Assembly (NCBI GenBank): GCA_045837725.1 | Contig: JBEWZL010000284.1 | Span: forward strand, 37,036 to 101,035 | Length of the DNA stretch: 64,000 nt | Reading direction: 5' to 3' | From: Vermamoeba vermiformis | Taxonomy: Eukaryota > Tubulinea > Echinamoebida | Shown: piece after piece, positions 9,301 to 17,458 of the stretch | Position numbering within the stretch: the first letter of the stretch is position 1 | Layout of the letters: the number at the start of each line of letters is the position of its first letter | Notes under the pieces: model-generated | What the model was told of the DNA's origin: nothing | Databases searched by the model: none | What the model saw: the letters and a program-made list of their open reading frames with translations, nothing else | Translations under genes and position numbers: made by a program

Positions 9301-10903
9301 CTGCTAGTACCAAGTTCATTAAACGTTGGAATGTCGCTGGCGCATTCGTTAGGCCAAACGGCATCACGTTATATTCGTAAGAGCCTTCCTCCGTTATGAA
9401 AGCTGTCTTTTCTTTATCTTCTTCAGCTACTGCGATTTGATAATAGGATTGAACCAAATCGAGCGTAGTGAAATATTTCATGCCATCAAGACGTTCTAAA
9501 ACATCTTCGATGCGCGGAATTGGGTACACATCTTTCTTCGTTACGCTATTCAGCTGTCGATAATCGACGCAGAATCGTTTAGTACCGTCTTTCTTTTGTA
9601 CTAGCAGAATTGGACTAGACCATGGTGAACTCGATGGTCTTATAATACCAGCTTCGAGTGAGTCTTGTATATACTTCGATACGAAAGCCTTTTGACTTAT
9701 TGGCATCCAATAAGCTCGTTGTTTGCGAGGTGGGCCGTCAGTATAAATTCTATGCGTAACTAGCGGCGTAGTTGATCTAATATCAACGGAAAACAGATCT
9801 TTATATTCCTCTAGGAATTCGATCATGATCTTTCTCTGTTCTTCTGTTAACCGTTTCGCAATTCCCGAACTAGAAGGTTCATCAACCGGCTTGGAATTAG
9901 AATGGGCGTCTTTGATAGAGGTTACCCTCTCATTCGAATCTTTCAAACGCATTTTCTCAATTTTCCGAGTCAGTTTCAGAACTTTGCGTCGAATCTTACG
10001 GGGCATATCATCTGGTGATTTATCACTCTTTGATGTATCTACGTAAGCAGAATCAGTATTTCTACTATCATCAGTGGTTTTGACACTGTTCGACGAATCA
10101 TTCGGCTTCGCAGCATTAGTCTTTTCTTCAAGGGCATCGAGCGTCAGAGCCTCTCCTTTCTCATCGCACCATATCTTTACATTATCTGACGCATATGCTA
10201 TTGGTAGATTGCCCGAGATACTCAAACAAACGTTATGCGAAGTATTGGTGATAAAGACATCGACGTAACCATCTTTGACAGTCCGTAATTGCAACGGTAC
10301 TTGTCCATGTGAGAGTTTGAACTTCGTCGATTCTATCAAATAATCACCATCTTTAACTACACCTTTAACCTTTGCTTTCACGTTCATTCCTGAAAGCGGT
10401 TTAATTACAGCTCGTTGTACTGACATTACGAGTTGACTAGGCGGTTCTACCAACGCCGTAGTCACTCTGTTCGATGTTCCCTTTAGCACCTCGTCGGCCT
10501 TATCACTTACACCGGGTCGACTAAGCTCCTTTCGGGGCCAGATAACCTCGCCTTCGCACACAATGCGAGCTCCAGCAGCATAGAGTACGTTAGTCCCAAT
10601 GATAAGTGGGAACGAAATTTCGGGTACGTACAAAGCGTACACTCTGATTGGCGTTGCCACCAATTGGATTGTGATATCCACGAATCCTTTGACGGGCATT
10701 AGCTCGTCGTTAGCGGCTTTAATCATATGCCCGCTATCAGTAGAAGTCACGACCAAGTTCAAAGAGTCAACAAGCTTTTTATTTATCACTGTTACAGCAG
10801 CACCAGTATCGATAAGAGCTCTCGGTACTGTGCTTCCATTCACGACCACTTTCGCTTCAGCGACATTGCTAACAGTGCCTTTTGGAACAGTTATCGTTGA
10901 CAA
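6398..10903 (-). CDS. Ty3/gypsy pol polyprotein (PR-RT-RH-IN)
   Basis: About 1,500 residues from the first Met. Visible parts: retroviral-type aspartic protease (DTGAAVTVI, residues about 32-40), reverse transcriptase (FCVDYRQLNSV; YIDDILIF near residue 545), RNase H (LQVDASDYGMGG near 690), integrase zinc finger (H-H-C-C around 905-945) and the DDE core (VDILGPLP near 970, DRGSQF near 1035, ERFNHT near 1070). Roughly 200 residues follow the integrase; they are charged, helical and not a recognisable chromodomain. The frame is the same as gag, and pol begins shortly after the gag terminator, so the family's known read-through mode of expression is plausible. It is treated as part of a mobile element, not a host gene. 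Confidence 0.93.
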   Translation of the reverse strand: MSTITVPKGTVSNVAEAKVVVNGSTVPRALIDTGAAVTVINKKLVDSLNLVVTSTDSGHMIKAANDELMPVKGFVDITIQLVATPIRVYALYVPEISFPLIIGTNVLYAAGARIVCEGEVIWPRKELSRPGVSDKADEVLKGTSNRVTTALVEPPSQLVMSVQRAVIKPLSGMNVKAKVKGVVKDGDYLIESTKFKLSHGQVPLQLRTVKDGYVDVFITNTSHNVCLSISGNLPIAYASDNVKIWCDEKGEALTLDALEEKTNAAKPNDSSNSVKTTDDSRNTDSAYVDTSKSDKSPDDMPRKIRRKVLKLTRKIEKMRLKDSNERVTSIKDAHSNSKPVDEPSSSGIAKRLTEEQRKIMIEFLEEYKDLFSVDIRSTTPLVTHRIYTDGPPRKQRAYWMPISQKAFVSKYIQDSLEAGIIRPSSSPWSSPILLVQKKDGTKRFCVDYRQLNSVTKKDVYPIPRIEDVLERLDGMKYFTTLDLVQSYYQIAVAEEDKEKTAFITEEGSYEYNVMPFGLTNAPATFQRLMNLVLAGLNWKMCLVYIDDILIFSRTFEEHMVHLRCVFDRLRNANLKLKRSKCSFGEDSTTYLGHKIDFNGVSPDPTKIEAINKLDIDLWQSVTDVKAFLGMTGYYRRFIRGYASISRPLTELLRKNAPFCIDSDVRRSFNRLKKALAKQPVLAYPRLNVSFVLQVDASDYGMGGVLTQYYDNSEHPIAYFSKKFSDSERKYAIMERECLAMVESIKHFRAYLYGQKFVVMTDHKPLEHIDSFKNHNGRVARWRMTLSDYHFDVIARPGAQNANADGLSRLPVNLIQSYDTFADTVDPKELAKLQSKDRTLRKIIAYLKDDHLPNNRRVAKRILVESELYCMVDGVLYHGYYPQRKHSVTAGLRLVVPEQYREEILHYFHNDPLGAHQGIQRTFDLIASRYFWPKMYKSISDHVRSCVKCIAKKTPRVLKAGKMQAIEAKHPFDIVGVDILGPLPMTPRKYRYILVFTDYFTKFPICFRLKDITALTVAKKFLKVLLEYGPMSRIISDRGSQFMSQVFKALAEASGVKHAPSTSYHPQTNGLTERFNHTLCVMLSMYVHDNQGDWDLFLPFVQYAYRDTPHTSTGYSPFELLRTYSPRPLVDFKFPDVSLELLTSSKNGLEAIKERIKNMHADVSNRLKLARERQTEYYNLNRRDVSYELGERVWFYWPARGVDAPKLKLSIPWSGPYWIKEIVGPVNYRLMKPDGTTLKQTVHVDRLKPCTSVLGTPKEFVSLHENDSFDPAVERGEKQYVELPVMREITNQVEDIVPVPDPNFVDIPMTDYEPILSDSDIIRKIIDESGNIDQLEALKASLTKRREEMNNNELKPLIKDVKRRIHDIHYPKVENKVEPVKEKLPQFYSENIAPNPPVEIPKSEFIETWNEPLHKKELYNALVDVYVQYRDKDPSLNIAPVKKELKNIFTSPNITGSNRIRNFARQITALKNHDEFIDFLRTCLANFEETFDVEIQDAQRRR
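6863..6878 (-). repeat. Internal copy of the polypurine tract
   Basis: Sixteen base pairs identical to the tract at 6353-6368, located within the post-integrase part of pol. It could be a second plus-strand priming site or a chance or duplicated sequence. Confidence 0.5.
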
Positions 10904-10963
10904 AGTCGCGACAATGAAAGGGTTGTCTTCGTCAGTTGACTCTTCTGACTCGGTCGAATCGAG

Positions 10964-12670
10964 TCAGTCATCTCTCTTTCTCTTTCCAAGGTAAGGGCGA
11001 TCACGATCATCATAATGACGATCTTGGTGACCTCCGCGACCTCCTTGGCCATAGCCATCACGGCGATCTTGGTGTCCTCCGTGACCACCTCGACCTCCTC
11101 TGCCACCTCTGCCACCTCTGCCGCCTCTACCACCGCGAGTACCGGTTCTACAGTCTCTCGCGAGATGGTTCCTGCCGCCGCACTTGAAACAGACGCCTGC
11201 ATTTCGGAGTGCGTTAAGCATCTCAACGAAGTTAGGCACTGCATCTGTCTCATCTTGTTCCGTGTAGACTTCAAGTTGCGGTTGAGGGGCTTGCACGACG
11301 TTCACCTTGGCGGGGGCTGGAGCTGGCGCGTCGATGAGCTTGAGGTTCTCGTGGTCAACGACCCATTGTGTCATGGCCTCGTAGGACTCGAGTCGATCCA
11401 GGTTGAGTTCAGCTTGGGCACGCATCGCTGGCGGTAACTTGTCCAAGAGTAACAAGATCTTGGTTTGTTCGTCACAGTCAGCATGGTGAATGAAGCAATG
11501 GTTGAACTCGGCGATGAAGATCGGCGCAGATCGTCGTAGATCCCAACGATAGTTGCGAGCAGCTTGTTGAGCGTGCATTCTATTGCCAGGTGATGGATAG
11601 GTTCGCAAGAGCCAGTTCGCAGCTTGCGTGATTGAAGCAGTATTCACGTCATATCGAGAATTAAATAACGCTCGTGGAGCGTCATCCAGGCATTCATGAA
11701 AGAAAACCACTTTCTGTCGATCCGATAAATGGTTTGACGTGCATATGCTCAGAAAGTTCGTTAACCAAGTCTTCGTGTGCCCGTTGTTGGTCTCGGGGTT
11801 GAAGATTTTAAGATTCTTTGCCTTTCTTGCTTGATCAAGACTACTGGATTTCTCCGGTGGTACAAAACCTTGCGCAAAAGGTTGAGAAGCTGGTTGGGGT
11901 TTCTTTGGACTCGCTTTTGGAGTAACAGGGACAGGTCTTTCGGTTTCTCGAGTTGCATCCAAATTCGCGGTTAGATTCGCGATCTGACTGGCGACTCTAC
12001 GGTCCACCAATTCTTCTAAATTTCGAGAATCAAAGGAGCGACTTTCAACATCCTCTCTCCACAAACGTAAAACATCATCAACGGTTAAATCAGCATCGCG
12101 TGATAAATCGTCGATGAAATTTCGTACGGAGTTTGTCGGTTGGCCTGTAAATTGATTAACCGTCTGGGAGTTATCCCTTCTGGATTCACCAAATATAGGT
12201 CCTTTCTTCGCGGGTGTCTTTGGCGGAGTCACCTTCGCGTTAGGTGTTTCGGCACCAGATTTGGCCGTCGATCTGGGTGGAGTACTCGTCTTAGGTGCAG
12301 ACGCTGGCGTAGTAGTTGTCTGACGATTCTCTTGTTGTTCTCCACCGGGTTGGCGACGCGTTGCTTGATCATACGTTGCTGCAAAACCTTGTTCAAGCTC
12401 CTGGCGGATCTGATTCAGTTGCTCCTGCAGTACGTTGTCGATGTTCATAGGCTGGCCGTTATTATTGTTAACACTTGTGTTGATTGCAGCAGGCTCAACT
12501 TCCATTGACTCGATGTTGACAGGCGTGTCATCGACGTCATTGTGAACAGTTGTAGCAGTCAGTGTAGGCGGATCAGCAGTTGGTACTTCAGCAGCAGGAA
12601 CGGTTCTTCTATTTCCCCTCCCTCTTCCTTTGGCGGAAGTCTTAATGTGCGGAGATGTAGCGCGAGACAT
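10964..12670 (-). CDS. Ty3/gypsy gag protein
   Basis: The frame from the ATG at 12670 gives about 568 residues. The N-terminal half is Pro/Thr/Ala/Gln-rich. A helical capsid-like region follows (RMHAQQAARNYRWDLRR, LPPAMRAQAELNLDRLESY), then one CCHC zinc knuckle (CFKCGGRNHLARDC, near residues 495-508) and a nucleic-acid-binding tail of RGG-type repeats and KRKR. The order capsid, zinc knuckle, basic tail is standard for retrotransposon gag. The terminator is followed in the same frame by pol. Confidence 0.92.
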   Translation of the reverse strand: MSRATSPHIKTSAKGRGRGNRRTVPAAEVPTADPPTLTATTVHNDVDDTPVNIESMEVEPAAINTSVNNNNGQPMNIDNVLQEQLNQIRQELEQGFAATYDQATRRQPGGEQQENRQTTTTPASAPKTSTPPRSTAKSGAETPNAKVTPPKTPAKKGPIFGESRRDNSQTVNQFTGQPTNSVRNFIDDLSRDADLTVDDVLRLWREDVESRSFDSRNLEELVDRRVASQIANLTANLDATRETERPVPVTPKASPKKPQPASQPFAQGFVPPEKSSSLDQARKAKNLKIFNPETNNGHTKTWLTNFLSICTSNHLSDRQKVVFFHECLDDAPRALFNSRYDVNTASITQAANWLLRTYPSPGNRMHAQQAARNYRWDLRRSAPIFIAEFNHCFIHHADCDEQTKILLLLDKLPPAMRAQAELNLDRLESYEAMTQWVVDHENLKLIDAPAPAPAKVNVVQAPQPQLEVYTEQDETDAVPNFVEMLNALRNAGVCFKCGGRNHLARDCRTGTRGGRGGRGGRGGRGGRGGHGGHQDRRDGYGQGGRGGHQDRHYDDRDRPYLGKRKRDD

Positions 12671-12673
12671 GTT

Positions 12674-12694
12674 GAGATTCGTCGGGCGCACCAA
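12674..12694 (-). other. Putative tRNA primer-binding site
   Basis: Directly downstream of the 5' LTR on the element strand lies TTGGTGCGCCCGACGAATC. TGG next to the LTR fits base pairing with a tRNA 3' CCA end. The primer tRNA cannot be named from this window. Confidence 0.6.
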
Positions 12695-12853
12695 TGTAGT
12701 GAGTCGTCCGAGTAAATAATGAGGCGTGGTATTCAGTGTAAGATAAGGCTTAACAAGCCTGATTTTTATTTAGGTATACAAATACAGTTTATCAACCGAC
12801 GGAATCACATCTGTGAATCCGCAGCACGTGGAGTGTAGATCTACTCCACTACA
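12695..12853 (-). repeat. Long terminal repeat (5' LTR of the element)
   Basis: This 159-bp copy is identical to the one at 6194-6352 and drives the minus-strand gag and pol. It is followed by the second GTAC target duplication at 12854-12857. Confidence 0.95.
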
Positions 12854-13389
12854 GTACCAAGCAAGATCTGCGACAAGACGAAGCCCTGGTGAACCCCTCG
12901 AAAGAGCGCGAACAAACACTCGTGAGCAGGCAAGAAGGCACTGACTTGGCCCAGAAATTAGGCGCCGTTGCCTACCTTGAGTGGTAAGTACAGCGTCATC
13001 GTTCCTATTGTAATAGTCATAACTAATCAGCACGTAGCTCTTCATTGACGCAAAGTGGTGTTAAAGAAGTGTTTGAAACGGCGCTCGCTGCCTCTGTCAA
13101 GATGAAAAGGCTGACTGGACAGATCCGAGACCGAGAGTGTGCCATGATGTGAAGCTAGAGTCTCAAGGCGAGTGCTTATGTAGTTGTATGTAGAATAGTG
13201 CCTTTTAAAATCGATCTTTTTACTCGTTCGCTCTCTTCTCGATATTGCAGTTCATGTCGTTTTGTGTGAACCAACTAACGAGCGTGTGCTCGGTTGTGCA
13301 AGAAAAAAAAAAAAGCTGGAAGGAAATTACCCATTTTTAATTATCAAAATAATACGCTCTCCACAACAGGTTGCAAATAATATAATAAA

Positions 13390-15636
13390 ATGGTAAGTTG
13401 AGCATTTAATTGTGGATTTGGCAAGTTTGAGTAGACCCCGACTAATCCGCCATTAGGAGAGGTCCTCTCGCAGCGACAGAGATAGTCAACGAGACAGTCA
13501 AGACAATACTCTGCTTGAAGAAGACGAGGAGAATAATGAATGGGAGATTGATACAGATGATGAGAAACATAAAACAACCTGTGGTGAGCGGATCTGCCGA
13601 AAGGTAAATTAATTTAATAGCTCCTATAATACCAGTTATGTACCTCGTTTCCGCTGATTAATTATTAATTTAAATTTTTTCGATTTATTTTTCGAAATTT
13701 TGCGCCAGATCCGTACTAACTCCTTATTTACCAACCATAGAAAAGGCACCGTTATTTATTTATAGGAATTGGTGGTGGATTAGTTGTGGCTGTTATATTG
13801 ACGGTATTTTTGGCCGTCACCATCCCATCGATTATCAGAAACAATCCTCAATCATCAACAAGGTATGCAACAAATATAATAATATTTTATGCTCAAATAA
13901 TTATGATGATTTAATTAATAATCGCACAATCCCTTCACTTTCAGATTCGAAGATCTGCAGAAAATTCTAATTTCATCAACCATTGCAATTTAATTATTCA
14001 TATAATATTAACTTATACAAATATTCATTATTAACAATAATTAATCTTTTATTCAATTTCACAGCAGAGATATTTTAATTTTGATCTCATTCGATGGCTT
14101 CAAATACGACTACTTAAGCAAAAAATACACGCATCCAAACTTCGATAAATTAATGTCTCAAGCTATCACTGCCCCAATCAAGCCTGTATTTCCGACTAAG
14201 ACCTTTCCCAATCATTATTCATTGAGTACGTATTGTCACCAACACGCACCTTTACAGCCATAAAATCACACTGAATTTTCATTATAATACTCATTTAGAC
14301 ATAATCACGTCATTTAATACGATAACAGTGCCTATTAGATATTATATATGATATTGTTATAGTATTAATTGTTCTTGTCTAGTCACGGGCTTGTATCCAA
14401 TTCACCATGGCATCGTGGACAATTCATTTTACGCGCCAGAACTCAATCAAACCTTCTACTATCGCAATTACACAACACAAAATCCCGCGTTTTGGCTTGG
14501 AGAACCTTTTTGGAATACAGTCAAAAAAGCAAACATGAAAAGTGCTACATTATTTTGGCCCGGATCTGAGATCGCAATCAACGGGCAACAGCCTGATTTT
14601 TGGTAAATACTCATATATAGTTATTAAAGATTGAGATATCTAACCTGCACAAGGATGGCGTATGATGGTGCAATGACCGTGTCAGAACGCATTGAGCGTG
14701 CCATGGACTGGCTCGACAGCGATGACAAGCCACAGTTTGTGACCGTAAGACACATACGATGTGATTATACTCGCCAGTCTAACAACCTCATAGCTCTATT
14801 TCGATGGCATTGACACTGCTGGACACATCTATGGTCCTGATTCAGTTGACATGGCGGTATGACACGTGCATTATTTCACGCGTGATTTTTTAATGACACT
14901 TTGACACGTTAGAGCGCGATTACAAACTACGCAGATGACGCGTTGGGTAGATTAATGAGCGCCATTGCAGTTCGTACAACTGCGTTAATGAAGTTCAAGT
15001 TGGTCGTGGTTAGTGACCACGGCATGGCTCAAATGAGCGAGTCACGTGTCGTTTTTATTGAAGACTACGTCAACCTCACTGATGTCAACGTGTTGCGCTG
15101 GTCACCTGTAGTGCAAATGTGGCCTAAAGATATGAATATGTTAGATAGTATCATGACCAGCCTGTCCAAGTAAGTCACTTGAACCTTTGTTTGACACGTG
15201 TAATTGTTTAACTTCGAATTAGCCTCTCGAACGCTAAGGCCTACAGAAGAGAAGAACTTCCTGTTGAATGGAACTACTCTAATAGCTCAAGAGTGGCACC
15301 TATTGTTGGTATGTATGATTATAACCTAATTTAAGCTTTACTAAGCGTTGTGAAGTCGTCGCGGATCTGGGTTGGACAATCACCACTCGATCGTATTTCA
15401 GAGCTAATTGGTTTAAATTCAACGGCGGCGATCATGGCTTCGACCCTAAGTACACAGAAATGAACGGCATATTCATCGGCAAAGGTGAACCATTCCTGTC
15501 AAATGTGACGTACAGCCAGATCCAGTCCGTTGACGTGTACAATATTCTCGCTCACTTGCTTAATGTCACATCGTATGCGGCACCCAATGACGGATCGTTT
15601 TATTGGGACATGTTTACCAATACTACAACTCCTTAA
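13390..15636 (+). CDS. ENPP-like ecto-nucleotide pyrophosphatase/phosphodiesterase
   Basis: Ten exons; the first is only the ATG at 13390-13392, then 13457-13583, 13766-13862, 14065-14225, 14383-14602, 14654-14744, 14794-14856, 14913-15169, about 15223-15309 and about 15357-15636. An acidic, Ser/Arg-rich cytoplasmic tail is followed by one membrane anchor (GIGGGLVVAVILTVFLAV), making a type II membrane protein. The catalytic domain has the ENPP hallmarks: metal-binding Asp in LISFDGF, the nucleophilic Thr in PTKTFPNHYSL, FDGIDTAGHIYGP, VVSDHGM, and a late GGDHGFDP. These enzymes hydrolyse nucleotide or lipid phosphodiesters outside the cell or in endosomes. The intron 13584-13765 uses the internal GTGAGC donor, since the later GTAAAT would break the frame. 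Confidence 0.9.
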
Positions 15637-16062
15637 ATACTGATGTAAATACATATTTCTCGTTTACAGATCTGTGCCCTTATAATTATGCCTTCGATCC
15701 TACTATTCTATTGCTTTAAAAACTAGATGGTATAAAAGCGAAATTACCAAGGGATAAAACCAAATAATGTTTAAAAAGCTTTAAATGCAATAGAAAAATC
15801 AATAATTAGTATTTACATTTAAAATAGATTTGTAACTTCCAAGGCAAAAATACCGTAGCAAAATGACCGAGGAATTAAGAGTTGACATCCCGAACACCGA
15901 GCCATTTGCGGAATTGATTCTCGTGTATTGCACGAACATTAGCATAATCTATTGTATTTCTTAAATTTTTCTGCCTTGCCTGGTTGTTTTCGAAGATTGT
16001 GTCACAAATACAACCTGGGTTTAAATTCAAGGCCACTGTCTGTCCACCACAATTGCTTATTA
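15637..16062. other. Intergenic stretch with a short upstream ORF
   Basis: AT-rich DNA between the ENPP stop and the F-box/LRR start. A 33-codon frame from the ATG at 15863 (MTEELRVDIPNTEPFAELIL) lies upstream of the F-box gene. It may be an upstream ORF or a non-annotated first exon. Nothing else is seen. Confidence 0.4.
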
Positions 16063-17252
16063 ATGGACGAGAAAATTGAGCAAACGGAGGTGGAAGCGAC
16101 CGTTGAATATGAGATCGGCTCCTTTTACGGAATGAAGGAGGGCACGATCGATTTTCTGCATTTGCCTATTGACGTAGTGTATATTTTGTTCGACCGATTT
16201 GATAAAATCGATTTAATGGTGTAAGTTACAAGCACAATAGAATTTAAATGCTGAAAATTTTAGCCGTTTGATTGATTAATAAATCGTTCATAGAGTGCGA
16301 ACGGTTTGCCGCGGATGGAACGCCACGTACTGGACCATCTTTACGTCATTCAACTGGCGCATGTTTCCTAAAGAAAAATTCGACGGTCAAATGCTCTATT
16401 CACTCGCTAAACGGCTTGGCAGCTTGAAGCGAGTGGATCTGTCCAACTGCGAACTAATCCCGACAGCCACTACTATCGATGCATTGTCCGCAGTACCAGG
16501 TCTCACTGACCTCAATTTGGCAGGCACTCAAGTCAACAGCCCTGAAATGGTCCGTGTGTTGGATCAACTGCCGCACATCCGTCGACTGAATCTATCGTAC
16601 ACTGCGATCAATGACCGCGTTGTGTCAAAGATTTGCAACTTATATGGCTCAACCTTGCGCGAGCTTCGCATTGACAGCTGTCAAGTGCTGCTCGACAACT
16701 CGTCTCTGTCGCAGTTGAAGAAACTCGAGATCTTGTCGTTACGACAGTGCCGCAAAATTAAACCAGAAGCACTGGAGAACATTAAAAATATGACTAAATT
16801 GCAAGAGCTGCGATTAGTGAACAATTCCAATATCAGTTCACAGCTGTTGAGCCAAGTTCTTGCCTCGTTGCAACAGCTCCAGATCTTGGAACTCGGATTT
16901 TACGACTTGACGCCCCAACTTCTCGACGCAATACTGGACCGAAGAGCGCTCGATTCATTCACTTTTCATCAGCTGTATAAAGTAGATAACGACACGATCC
17001 TGCGCATTCTCGAGAAGATTAAAAACTACGCGCACAAAGGCAAGTTTTTCTGACCTCAGAAGGTAAAAAACAAAGTAACTTACGGTGATTTAACTAGGCA
17101 TGACTATGGATCCAGAAGCCATTCAACTACTCGTGCAAAATCTTCCTCCCAATCTGCAACATGTTCATTTTGAAGGCATGGACGGATATCGTGAACTGTC
17201 CTTTACAATTAGCCCTGGCACAGAAAACGAATACCGCTGCCAGTGGCATTAA
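16063..17252 (+). CDS. F-box and leucine-rich-repeat protein
   Basis: Three exons: 16063-16220, 16294-17039 and 17098-17252. The N-terminal F-box reads FLHLPIDVVYILFDRF...VVRTVCRGWNATYW, the usual Skp1-binding motif. About eight leucine-rich repeats follow (SLKRVDLSNCELI, GLTDLNLAGT, HIRRLNLSYT, TLRELRIDSCQV, KLEILSLRQCRK, KLQELRLVNNSN, QLQILELGFYDL). It is probably a substrate adaptor of an SCF ubiquitin ligase, with the repeats choosing the target. The second intron (17040-17097) has the non-canonical GCAAGT donor, and only this choice keeps the frame open into exon 3 (MTMDPEAIQLLVQNLPPNLQ). The target cannot be told from sequence. Confidence 0.88.
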
Positions 17253-17458
17253 ATCACATGAAACGCTCGTCTGAATTCAAGAGCTGTTTGAACATAAATA
17301 GAGAAGCCGTTCTGGAAGCTATTATGCAACCTCTTCGACGACTATGGAATTCCAATCGAAGATAAATATTTTTATTGTATTACTACAACTGCACCTTAAG
17401 TAAGTATGCTGCCAATAATTTAAAATAAATAATTCCGACTCCGTACCAAAAACATTGC

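Larger units (their letters stand above)
6194..12853 (-). mobile_element. Ty3/gypsy LTR retrotransposon, young and apparently whole
   Basis: The element is 6,660 bp on the minus strand, with 159-bp LTRs identical along their length, TGTAGT...ACTACA ends, a 4-bp target duplication, and gag and pol both open. Order of parts in pol (protease, reverse transcriptase, RNase H, integrase) defines Ty3/gypsy (Metaviridae). There is no envelope gene. The identical LTRs mean a very recent insertion. It looks whole, with no breaks seen. It is inserted antisense to the Rho GTPase gene. Confidence 0.95.
5491..13152 (+). pseudogene. Rho-family small GTPase, split by a retrotransposon
   Basis: Exons: 5491-5541, 5611-5667, 5732-5758 (only 27 nt), 5805-5868, 5932-5970, 6024-6085, 6141-6193 continuing at 12858-12983, then 13038-13152. 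Motifs are P-loop GNRAVGKT, switch-II-like WDTFGGDDDGVDRYRRL (Rac has DTAGQEDYDRLRPL), TDVFIVCFSI, G4 motif VGTKQDLR, G5-like CSSLTQSG, and a C-terminal CAMM that is a good CaaX prenylation box. Membrane-anchored GTPases of this type control actin. The switch II region is unusually acidic and lacks the Gln needed for normal hydrolysis. A 6.7-kb Ty3/gypsy element sits inside the exon, between the Gly and Thr/Lys codons of VGTK, so this copy cannot make the normal protein. With identical LTRs the insertion is recent and the other allele may be intact. The intron 5971-6023 has a GC donor. Confidence 0.85.

Noticed and set aside
11015-11437. Long open frame opposite gag
   Set aside because: Low-complexity shadow of the RGG-type repeats and capsid on the other strand; no codon or domain support.
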